In this document: positions 1 to 6,263 of the stretch, piece by piece
How the letters are laid out: every line of letters begins with the position of its first letter
How positions within the stretch are numbered: the first letter of the stretch is position 1
Source: Clostridiales bacterium
Lineage (GTDB): Bacteria > Bacillota > Clostridia > Lachnospirales > Cellulosilyticaceae
NCBI GenBank assembly: GCA_019418225.1
Contig: DYCF01000033.1
Span: 1 to 51,605, forward strand
Direction of reading: 5' to 3'
Length of the DNA stretch: 51,605 nucleotides
Made by a program: the position numbers and the translations under genes
Notes under the pieces: model-generated
The model's database searches: none
Told to the model about the DNA's origin: nothing
The model's input: the letters and a program-made list of their open reading frames with translations, nothing else

Positions 1-2
1 AC

Positions 3-89
3 CATATTCGTTATTGTGATATTATGAAAATGAATGAAATTGCCATATTAAATGCAATTCCTACAAAGTGTCGTATAGAGAACTCATGA
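3..89 (+). pseudogene. dpaA: Dipicolinate synthase subunit A, 5' part (interrupted by prophage; 3' end of fragment)
   Basis: The frame from base 3 reads HIRYCDIMKMNEIAILNAIPT and then runs into phage DNA and stops at TGA 87-89. The NAIPT segment matches the family motif N-[AS]-I-P-T-x-E-G, which lies just before the Rossmann domain of DpaA/SpoVFA. The missing part starts at about 41234 in this window, and fusing 51 to 41234 gives NAIPTAEGAIQYAM in frame. The gene start lies outside the window. DpaA and DpaB together make dipicolinic acid in the mother cell for the spore core. While interrupted, the gene can only give an N-terminal fragment ending in about ten phage-encoded codons. Confidence 0.9.
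28..75. other. attL: attL (host half 28-51, phage half 52-75)
   Basis: The 14-bp arm at 62-75 (tacaaagtgtcgta) is inverted relative to 41210-41223 in attR (tgcgacaccttgta) with 12 of 14 matches. When the phage ends are joined through the shared AAATGC (50-55 and 41232-41237), the two 24-bp halves match at 18 of 24 positions as an inverted repeat centred on AA. This is the usual form of attP for large serine integrases. The exact crossover dinucleotide (51-52) is inferred from that symmetry. Confidence 0.85.
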
Positions 90-523
90 AGTATGATACT
101 CTTACAACACATACAGCACATATTAATAGTGACACTACTTCATTCGGTTATAAACTTCATACTTTAAGATCAGAAAAACTAATCTCAAAAAAAGAGATTA
201 TGACCTTATTAAATGTTTCAAAATCTACTGTTTCACGTTATGAAGCTGGACAAACTTATCCTTCAATCGAAGAAATAAATATACTGGCTAAGTACATGAA
301 TATAGCTCCAGAAAGACTTTATGATGACTATATCTATTTAATCATTCACTTTAAAGATGAAGTAAAAGCATTACGTGAACAATTAAGCTTATCTCGTAGT
401 CAATTTGCTAAGCTCTTAAATATTCATGCTGCTAATACAATTCGTGAATGGGAAATAGGCAAACATTTACCTAATACCTCTATTATTAAAAAAATACTTC
501 AATTAAAAAAATCCCCAAGGTAA
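86..523 (+). CDS. Tandem HTH-XRE regulator at attL, overlapping the dpaA stop; candidate excision regulator
   Basis: The 145-aa product has two Cro/CI-type helix-turn-helix domains: residues about 22-78 (LLNVSKSTVSRYEAGQTYPS) and about 92-138 (LLNIHAANTIREWEIGKHLP). The ATG at 86-88 overlaps the TGA (87-89) that ends the interrupted dpaA frame, giving an ATGA junction, and there is no good ribosome binding site upstream. This suggests translation coupled to the dpaA fragment in the integrated state. A GTG at 68 in the same frame is an alternative start. In the excised circle the gene would instead lie about 80 nt behind the integrase stop. I infer a role in sensing sporulation transcription, as recombination directionality factor or excision regulator; the sequence itself only shows a DNA-binding protein. 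Confidence 0.75.
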   Translation: MKYDTLTTHTAHINSDTTSFGYKLHTLRSEKLISKKEIMTLLNVSKSTVSRYEAGQTYPSIEEINILAKYMNIAPERLYDDYIYLIIHFKDEVKALREQLSLSRSQFAKLLNIHAANTIREWEIGKHLPNTSIIKKILQLKKSPR

Positions 524-539
524 TCACTTCCTTGGGGAT
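511..539 (-). terminator. Rho-independent terminator, stronger in leftward direction
   Basis: A perfect 10-bp stem, ATCCCCAAGG (511-520) with CCTTGGGGAT (530-539), overlaps the stop codon of the HTH gene. On the minus strand it is followed by a T tract (complement of 503-510), so it mainly ends leftward transcripts. It would stop phage transcription from running antisense into dpaA. Confidence 0.75.
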
Positions 540-586
540 AAATTATTACATATAGTAACATTTCAGACGGTATTTTTATATGTATA

Positions 587-615
587 ACTGGATAGGTCCT
601 AGAAATCTATCCAGT
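587..615. repeat. Inverted repeat of unknown role
   Basis: A perfect 9-bp stem, ACTGGATAG (587-595) and CTATCCAGT (607-615), with an 11-nt loop and no T tract. It lies in the non-coding stretch 524-1084. The rest of 620-780 shows no gene I can support. Confidence 0.45.
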
Positions 616-789
616 GATAGTTTTGCTGTTATCGCTAGAATTTTTTACTTTGGAATTGTTTCAGCCGAATACGTATATAACAATTCACTAGTCAACAATG
701 TTCTTCATGAACGTGCTTTGGAACTACCAACCACCTATTACTAGTTTGTCCATGATGTAATTATATATGCAATCTTTAAAAAGTCTCTA

Positions 790-891
790 TTACAAATCCT
801 TATATATTTGAATACATATTATTAACATCTCTAGTCCTCCACCTATAAGCATTCCTGAGAATAATAATGTTAGTGCTCTAGCTATATTCAT
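790..891 (-). CDS. 33-aa hydrophobic peptide, DUF3789-like
   Basis: The reading frame starts at ATG (minus, 891) behind an AAGGAAG ribosome binding site and encodes a single membrane segment with a glycine-rich stretch (SGMLIGGGLEMLIICIQIY) and a short charged tail. The pattern resembles the small DUF3789 phage membrane peptides. It reads away from the divergent promoter near 1080. A small toxin is an alternative. It is too short for similarity alone to decide. Confidence 0.5.
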   Translation of the reverse strand: MNIARALTLLFSGMLIGGGLEMLIICIQIYKDL

Positions 892-910
892 ATGCACACT
901 TCCTTATTAT

Positions 911-983
911 TTAATAATGTGAAGTATTACCTATACATTATTAATTTATTCATAAAAATAAGGCCATATTCTCACGACCTTAT
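911..983 (-). promoter_or_regulatory. Two hairpins in the leader of the small peptide gene
   Basis: TTAATAATGT (911-920) pairs perfectly with ACATTATTAA (935-944). ATAAGG (958-963) pairs with CCTTAT (978-983). On the minus strand the second hairpin is followed by a short T run (957-953), so it could act as an attenuator between the divergent promoter near 1080 and the 33-aa peptide gene. Function is inferred. Confidence 0.4.
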
Positions 984-1045
984 CTAAAACTATTATTTTA
1001 ATATGCTTATAGCAATATATAAATTTATTTTTACAAGAACTAACA

Positions 1046-1111
1046 TATACAATCTATAATTATATTGAATAATAAAATTATAGATTGTATAATCTTATTA
1101 TTCAATATAAT
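1046..1111. promoter_or_regulatory. Divergent promoter region built from two interleaved long palindromes
   Basis: Arm A (1046-1061) is the exact reverse complement of A' (1076-1091), 16 bp. Arm B (1059-1075) is the exact reverse complement of B' (1095-1111), 17 bp. The order is A-B-A'-B'. A rightward promoter reads TTACAA (1031-1036), 18 bp, TATAAT (1055-1060). A leftward one reads TTGAAT (1105-1100), 16 bp, TATAAT (1083-1078). The ribosome binding site of the next gene starts right after B'. The palindromes could be operators for a dimeric regulator, or alternative structures in DNA or leader RNA. Confidence 0.65.
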
Positions 1112-1123
1112 AGGAGGTGTTTT

Positions 1124-2200
1124 ATGTCTGACAATCTATGTTTATCCAAAAATGATTGTAATATTTTAAACCAACTAGGTATTCCTGTGATAGATGAGAA
1201 TCGAAATTATTGGTTTCTTAGAACACAGGGTGGTACATATTTTGATGACTTCTTCTTTGGTAATTACATTGCTATAGAATGGGAAGAAATTAATGATATT
1301 GAGTTAATAAAAGATACTAGTAAATCTGAAGAACTTAAAAAGCTAGTTTTAGAAAAGTACCCTGACTGTAAACAACCTGGATCTGCAGTAGCAAATTTAC
1401 AAAAATTCGTTATCTCATTTAAAAAAGGTGATATCGTAATTATCCCAAATGAACAATCAAAAATATTAGCATTTGGAGAAATATTATCTGATGAAGTTTA
1501 TCTTTATGAGCAAGATCCTTTTGAAGCATTTCTTTCTGGAGATGAGGATAGTGGCAAAACATTATTGAGTAAACGACGTGATGTAAAATGGATTAAATAT
1601 GTGAAGAGAACTGATTTAGACCCATACCTATATAAAATTATTTACTCTCACAATACTATTGTAGATGCTAATCCATATCAATCATTTATTGACCGTACAC
1701 TTTATCAATTCTATATTAAAAATAATTCAGCCCACCTAACTTACAAGGTTCATAAAAAGACAAATATTCCTTATGCAGACATGCTTAGTTTTTTAAATAC
1801 TTATAACCACCTTATCGATTACTTAAATAATAATTATCATGAATTAAATCTAGACATTAATGATATAATCCTAAAAATTAATGTCCAATCAAAAGGACCT
1901 ATTGAATTCAAGGGAGCCGTTAAGAAAATGTTAATACTAGGTCTTGTTGGTTCTCTATTATTTGGTGGAAGTGTATCTATCAATATAAAAGAAGGTATTG
2001 ATATTTCTACAGAAGGATTACCAGGATTATTAAACTCTATAGGTACATTTATAGACGGATTAAAATCAAATGAAGGTGACGAAGAACTCAAAAAACTTCA
2101 ACAAGAAATTGATACTTTAAAGAATAATCTACAATTAGAAGCACCATCTGTATCTTATTCACAAACAATACAAACTGAAAATGAAATAAATCCTATATAA
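1124..2200 (+). CDS. Predicted defence or superinfection-exclusion protein: EVE/Mrr-N-like domain plus membrane segment
   Basis: The start is ATG 1124 behind AGGAGGTG; an upstream in-frame start at 1085 has no ribosome binding site. The 358-aa product has an N-terminal part (about residues 10-130) with the pattern NYWFLRTQGG, YIAIEWEEI and FKKGDIVIIPNEQSKILAFGEI, like the PUA/EVE-related sensor domains found in Mrr-type restriction and other defence proteins. Then come a helical linker, one hydrophobic segment (about 266-285, LILGLVGSLLFGGSVSI) and a charged coiled coil. It is a lone gene with its own promoter and terminator near the phage end, where lysogenic-conversion genes usually lie. 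A nucleic-acid sensor linked to a membrane effector is my inference. Confidence 0.55.
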   Translation: MSDNLCLSKNDCNILNQLGIPVIDENRNYWFLRTQGGTYFDDFFFGNYIAIEWEEINDIELIKDTSKSEELKKLVLEKYPDCKQPGSAVANLQKFVISFKKGDIVIIPNEQSKILAFGEILSDEVYLYEQDPFEAFLSGDEDSGKTLLSKRRDVKWIKYVKRTDLDPYLYKIIYSHNTIVDANPYQSFIDRTLYQFYIKNNSAHLTYKVHKKTNIPYADMLSFLNTYNHLIDYLNNNYHELNLDINDIILKINVQSKGPIEFKGAVKKMLILGLVGSLLFGGSVSINIKEGIDISTEGLPGLLNSIGTFIDGLKSNEGDEELKKLQQEIDTLKNNLQLEAPSVSYSQTIQTENEINPI

Positions 2201-2246
2201 GAAGTAAGGCAGTCATAGGCTGTCTTATTTCTTATATAGGATTTAT
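2186..2246. terminator. Very long bidirectional hairpin terminator
   Basis: Bases 2186-2212 pair with 2220-2246 over 27 bp, broken only by two G/U-type positions, with a 7-nt loop. It overlaps the ends of the two convergent genes (1124-2200 and the small membrane protein at 2232-2435). It separates the conversion locus from the lysis end of the late operon. Confidence 0.8.
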
Positions 2247-2435
2247 ACTTATAAAAACTGCTATCAATATTAGACTAGTAACACTGCTGATTATATCATC
2301 TAAATAAAATGTATTAAAAAGTATTATGTTATTTAATCTAGTTATTTTACACATAAATTTAAATAAAAAGTATATTAAACTAAATATCAAGCAAAATATA
2401 CTTATACTGCTTAAAATCTTATATAAAATCAGCAT
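2232..2435 (-). CDS. Small two-segment membrane protein
   Basis: The 67-aa product starts at ATG 2435 with AGGAGG seven bases upstream; the GTG at 2441 overlaps that site and is less likely. It has two strongly hydrophobic stretches (ISIFCLIFSLIYFLFKFMC and SSVTSLILIAVFISI) with a short polar turn. It is convergent with the defence-like gene and lies downstream of the amidase. It could be a second holin or spanin-like lysis helper, but no family is recognised. Confidence 0.5.
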   Translation of the reverse strand: MLILYKILSSISIFCLIFSLIYFLFKFMCKITRLNNIILFNTFYLDDIISSVTSLILIAVFISINPI

Positions 2436-2573
2436 AGTCACTCCTCCTTTTATTAAATTATACTTTTCAAAAGCAATTTGTCAATATATATTATTAACAA
2501 TGTAATAGTATGTTACACATATTTACCTAATAAAATCCGCCTTTGTTTTTGGATAAAAAAATAAAGCTAGAGC

Positions 2574-3269
2574 CTAAGCCCTAGCTATTTTAATTCCTTT
2601 TTTCTTTGTCTTGCTATCGTAAGTAACCTCTGCCCCAAGTATCTCAGCTATTTGTCGCATAGGCATGTATGTAATGCCATCTTTCATAATTACATCACAT
2701 TGTACATTTGCACCATTTACATTAATCTCTTCCTGCTTAACCACTTCATCGCCCTCTTTCATTTTAATATCAACATCTTTCTTAAATGCATTCCATGCAC
2801 TCTCATTTACAACATAATAGTGCGGACAATCCTTCTCTGTTATATCGTAGTGTCTCTCAACATCACTTAGAGGATTTAATTTATACTTAGTGCATAATTC
2901 TGCTACTAATTCAACAAGGCTCTTATAAGTAGCTTCTGCGAACTTACCACCCCAATCCGGATGGCACACCTCAATACCAATAGCGAAATTATTGTGGGAG
3001 TTGCCATGATAAGCTACTTCGTTAAGTGGTACACATTGAATGATTTCACCTTCAAGCCCTACAATATAATGGCTAGAAGCATATATGTACTTACCATAGG
3101 CATTTTTCTTGCCTTCTTTTAGACTTTCAAAATAATTTCTATTACTAATCGCTTTAGATCCTGCATTGCCTACCCAATGGATAGTAATCTTTTTGATAGC
3201 TCCTATGGCTGTACCTGGTCTTGAGTAGCTATTTTTTGTTAATAGTTTCTCCTGTATCTCCATCTTCAT
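2574..3269 (-). CDS. Endolysin, N-acetylmuramoyl-L-alanine amidase (Amidase_2)
   Basis: The start at 3269 follows AGAGGG. The product is about 231 aa. The zinc ligand pattern is visible as TIHWVGN, then a second histidine in ASSHYIVG, and DCPHYY late in the domain. GIEVCHPDW is typical of Amidase_2 (PGRP fold). The C-terminal 50 residues (NVNGANVQCDVIMKDGITYM..) look like a copper-amine-oxidase-N (stalk) domain, used as a wall anchor in clostridial proteins. It cuts peptidoglycan at lysis and overlaps the 3' end of the holin gene. Confidence 0.88.
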   Translation of the reverse strand: MKMEIQEKLLTKNSYSRPGTAIGAIKKITIHWVGNAGSKAISNRNYFESLKEGKKNAYGKYIYASSHYIVGLEGEIIQCVPLNEVAYHGNSHNNFAIGIEVCHPDWGGKFAEATYKSLVELVAELCTKYKLNPLSDVERHYDITEKDCPHYYVVNESAWNAFKKDVDIKMKEGDEVVKQEEINVNGANVQCDVIMKDGITYMPMRQIAEILGAEVTYDSKTKKKGIKIARA

Positions 3270-3684
3270 CCACACCCTCTTCTTTATCAAATAAATCATC
3301 TCTAACTTGCACAAGCTTATCAACTATCTTTTTAGGTACTGGTACACCTAAATCAACTGCATTTTCTAATAAGCTAATACCTTCATTACACGCTAAAAAC
3401 ATTACGAATATTTCCCTAACGGGAATATTATAAATACCTAAACCATTTTGTAGGCTATTAATAGCAGCTACACTTATAAGCATTACAACTTTTTTGCAAA
3501 TACCTTTAAACCCTACTTCGCTAGATAAATTTTTATTGTAGATTCCTTTTATAAATCCTGTAACATAATCTAAGACAATAAGTACAATTAGCGTTTTAAT
3601 AGTAGCATCCCACCCTCCCAATGCTCCGGCAACTGCTCCCATTACTACACCCATAACCACTGTAAAATCATTAACATATTTCAT
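3229..3684 (-). CDS. Phage holin (toxin secretion/phage lysis holin family), possible dual start
   Basis: The 151-aa form starts at 3684 behind AGGAGTG. It has membrane segments around FTVVMGVVMGAVAGALGG, TLIVLIVLDYVTGFIKGIY and a later pair, and a charged C-terminus, as in the Holin_4 family. An in-frame ATG at 3738 has its own AAGGAG site and would add 18 residues (MKQDLVLGLINDLRGVKV), as in holin/antiholin pairs made from one gene. The gene lies directly upstream of, and overlaps, the amidase. Confidence 0.85.
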   Translation of the reverse strand: MKYVNDFTVVMGVVMGAVAGALGGWDATIKTLIVLIVLDYVTGFIKGIYNKNLSSEVGFKGICKKVVMLISVAAINSLQNGLGIYNIPVREIFVMFLACNEGISLLENAVDLGVPVPKKIVDKLVQVRDDLFDKEEGVDEDGDTGETINKK

Positions 3685-3773
3685 TACTTTCACTCCTCTT
3701 AAATCATTTATTAAACCCAGTACAAGATCTTGTTTCATGCTTAGTCTCCTTAGATGCTTAATTTAAGTTAAAA

Positions 3774-3816
3774 TAGGCATAAAAAATACACCTACACGGT
3801 GTTCCTTTATGCCTTA
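3774..3816 (-). terminator. Hairpin terminator or attenuator before the lysis genes
   Basis: AGGCATAAA (3775-3783) pairs with TTTATGCCT (3807-3815) and ACACC (3788-3792) with GGTGT (3798-3802), separated by a small internal loop. A short T run follows on the minus strand. It lies between the tail genes and the holin, so it may lower lysis-gene expression. Confidence 0.55.
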
Positions 3817-3831
3817 CAAATTATTCTTTTA

Positions 3832-4068
3832 TTAAGCTTCTTCTATAGATTCTTTGTAGTTATATACAAGATCAAGAACTTCTTCTAACATAGCTGCATC
3901 ATTTTCAGTGCTAGAAGATTTGCTAATAAGTTTATCTTCAAAGTAACATCTCTCTTGCATATCCCTACTAGCACATCGTGTAACAATGCGCCCCCATGCT
4001 GTTGTATCATCATACTTTTTAATAATCTCTTCAACATTAATTCCTTGTTCTAATAATGGTTTAACCAT
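3832..4068 (-). CDS. Small hypothetical phage protein between tail fibre and lysis genes
   Basis: The 78-aa acidic, helical product has a clear ribosome binding site (AGGAGATGATTTATT before ATG). It contains VEEIIKKYDDTTAWGRIVTRCASRDMQE and an acidic C-terminus. Its position after the tail fibre is typical of XkdX-like small proteins, but I see no XkdX motif. Function unknown. Confidence 0.65.
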   Translation of the reverse strand: MVKPLLEQGINVEEIIKKYDDTTAWGRIVTRCASRDMQERCYFEDKLISKSSSTENDAAMLEEVLDLVYNYKESIEEA

Positions 4069-4081
4069 AATAAATCATCTC

Positions 4082-4936
4082 CTATTCAGCTTGTATTGAT
4101 AATAATTGTGTTTCTAAATCTGATATTCTTGTTTGCAAAGATGTTAATACATCACTTGTAACAACCTGCTTCCAGCTACTCCATGTTTTATAATAAGTAT
4201 CATAATCTCTATACCACATTTCATTAGATAAAGATTTCAATTCTTGCCTAAAATAGCATTCTGCTTCACCATAAGTTAATGGATAATTTCTTACACTAAA
4301 CGATGGGATATTTGCATATGGTGTATTTAGACAAGTATACGATATAGCATTGCTACCAGTTACCCATTCATAATCCAATTCTTTTAAATTGTTTAAATCG
4401 GTATTTTGAGCAATTTCTATTCTTTTAATCCCATTTATTCTCCAAATACTCCATTTATATGCATCACCACTTTTTCTATATACTCTTGTGTATATATCAC
4501 CAGTGTACCAGCTAATAAAACGCTGAATAATAACAGCTTCAGGAGATGGTAAAAATCCACCTGATTGCAAGTTGTAAACTTCAATTAAGCCATAGTCTGT
4601 TCCGCTAGGAATATTTATAAAGTTAAAGATAAATCTTTTGCAAGTATCCTTTAACTCATTAGCATCTCCACCATTTGATGCAAGAACATGTGGAATGCCT
4701 AATTTTTCAATATTGCTGTTTAAAACATTGATTTGTTCTTGTAACTTATCTGTATTATCAGAGCAAATTTTTATAGTACCATCACTAGCGCTTACGCCAA
4801 CGCTGTATGTACCATCCTCATTATCTATAAAATACATATGCTTACCAGTTACCTTACTTGGTAGATTTGATTTTTTAACCTTATGTACCTGTATATCATT
4901 GGTGTATTTACTAAAATCATTAGTGCTTAAACTCAT
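4082..4936 (-). CDS. Tail fibre or receptor-binding protein with pyocin-knob-like repeats
   Basis: The 284-aa product starts with a short N-terminal segment and a helix (DKLQEQINVLNSNIEKLG) and then has two knob-like repeats: YTRVYRKSGDAYKWSIWRING and YYKTWSSWKQV. Such repeats are found at tips of phage tail fibres and pyocins. The C-terminal helix (LQTRISDLETQLLSIQ) is a probable trimeric coiled coil. The start overlaps the upstream gene by 4 bp, suggesting coupled translation. It is a probable host-range determinant. Confidence 0.75.
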   Translation of the reverse strand: MSLSTNDFSKYTNDIQVHKVKKSNLPSKVTGKHMYFIDNEDGTYSVGVSASDGTIKICSDNTDKLQEQINVLNSNIEKLGIPHVLASNGGDANELKDTCKRFIFNFINIPSGTDYGLIEVYNLQSGGFLPSPEAVIIQRFISWYTGDIYTRVYRKSGDAYKWSIWRINGIKRIEIAQNTDLNNLKELDYEWVTGSNAISYTCLNTPYANIPSFSVRNYPLTYGEAECYFRQELKSLSNEMWYRDYDTYYKTWSSWKQVVTSDVLTSLQTRISDLETQLLSIQAE

Positions 4937-5184
4937 CTTGTTATTACCCCCTCACATATATAAGAACCATCAAGTGGTCGCATAAGTACACGATCACCAG
5001 TAGCTACTACTACATGTTTTAATACTGGGTAATATATTTCACTGGGGGTGCTCTGCCATGGAAAAAGCACTTTTATCTTTCCATCAGATTGAATTTCTTG
5101 AACAATAGCTTGTTCTGATTTACTCTGCTTAAATACCTTATTTGTATACTCTTGAGCACGTTGTAAAATAGATGCTGCATTCAT
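4933..5184 (-). CDS. Small baseplate or tail protein, OB-fold-like
   Basis: The 83-aa product has a helix (ASILQRAQEYTNKVFKQ) followed by a short beta-rich part (AIVQEIQSDGKIKVLFPWQ, HVVVATGDRVLMRPLDGSYICEGVI) suggestive of an OB or spike-like fold. It overlaps both neighbours by 4 bp, which fits a tightly coupled tail-tip module. The exact role is inferred. Confidence 0.6.
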   Translation of the reverse strand: MNAASILQRAQEYTNKVFKQSKSEQAIVQEIQSDGKIKVLFPWQSTPSEIYYPVLKHVVVATGDRVLMRPLDGSYICEGVITR

Positions 5185-6263
5185 ATCGCTATGGCCTCCC
5201 TTCCACTATGTGTCATTGTTCGATTTTTAGATTCAATACGAATTGATGTACGTGTCAACTTTCCATTATACTTTTTATTTTTTAATGCTATGCAATCCAT
5301 ATAGCTCCATACAGGTATAATCATAGTATTAAATTTTACCTTCCTGTATCTAGTAGTATTTTCACTTGCCCAACGTTTCACTTTAGCTTGTAAGTCAATT
5401 AAACTTTCACAGTTATCAAACTGTGTTGCATCAGTACAAATTGACCGATGCATATTCACAGTACTTGTTGGGCTTTCACTATTACTATTAGTGTATGTAT
5501 AATTAAGCATTTCACCATTTACATTATTACAATAGCCAATAAAGACATTTGGTACATCAAATGTATCAAAACTTTCTTCAAAGCTCTCCTCAATACATTG
5601 ATTCTCATCATCTGTAAAATAAATCTCAATTTCTTTTTCAGTAGGCAGCACATATTCACTTGCATAAAAATAACCATCACCATCTACATCAAGTGATGTG
5701 AAATTTAATATATCGAGTAAATAATTAACAATTTCAAGATACTTTGTACCAATGGAAAACACCTTATCTTGTGTCATCAAACGTCCTGTCTTTGGAATGT
5801 TTACCTTATTCGTGCCAAGTAATCTTAATATTTCATCATCTATACTGGTACCTGCAAGTATAACATAATCTTGAAGGCACTTATCATCTTCATATATTTT
5901 TAGCTTACTATAAAGTTGCACACTTCTAGTATCGTAGGCATATTCACTACTATTACCATTACGTGTACAATCTGGTGAACACATTAAGTAAATACCAAGA
6001 GGGAAGTCAAATAAAGTATTATTAATCTCAATATGCATAATTATTTTTATTCTATCTGTCAGTAAATTAATCTGTGGATCATCATGCATAGATAAATTAA
6101 TACTGCTCTTTAAAGAGGTAAAGGCATTATAGTCTAGCGTAAAACTTTCACAGTTATCTAAATCACGTATATACTCATCATTGTAATTTAATAGCTGATA
6201 GGTATACCATTCTGTCCTACCACTCTTCGTCAATAAATCGTAAAGGTCTTGATTCAGCTTCAC
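5181..6263 (-). CDS. Tail-tip or baseplate hub protein
   Basis: The product is about 360 aa. The GTG at 6263 is preferred because AAGGAAG sits nine bases upstream, while the GTG at 6272 touches that site. The N-terminus (NYNDEYIRDLDNCESFTLDYNAFTSLKSSINLSMHD..INLLTDRIKI) resembles siphophage hub proteins that follow Dit. Its position after the Dit-like protein and before the fibre supports a baseplate hub role. No peptidase motif was seen. Confidence 0.65.
   Translation of the reverse strand: MKLNQDLYDLLTKSGRTEWYTYQLLNYNDEYIRDLDNCESFTLDYNAFTSLKSSINLSMHDDPQINLLTDRIKIIMHIEINNTLFDFPLGIYLMCSPDCTRNGNSSEYAYDTRSVQLYSKLKIYEDDKCLQDYVILAGTSIDDEILRLLGTNKVNIPKTGRLMTQDKVFSIGTKYLEIVNYLLDILNFTSLDVDGDGYFYASEYVLPTEKEIEIYFTDDENQCIEESFEESFDTFDVPNVFIGYCNNVNGEMLNYTYTNSNSESPTSTVNMHRSICTDATQFDNCESLIDLQAKVKRWASENTTRYRKVKFNTMIIPVWSYMDCIALKNKKYNGKLTRTSIRIESKNRTMTHSGREAIAI

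Noticed and set aside
524..1045. tRNA gene in the non-coding stretch near attL
   Set aside because: Hairpins are present, but no cloverleaf or conserved tRNA positions were found.
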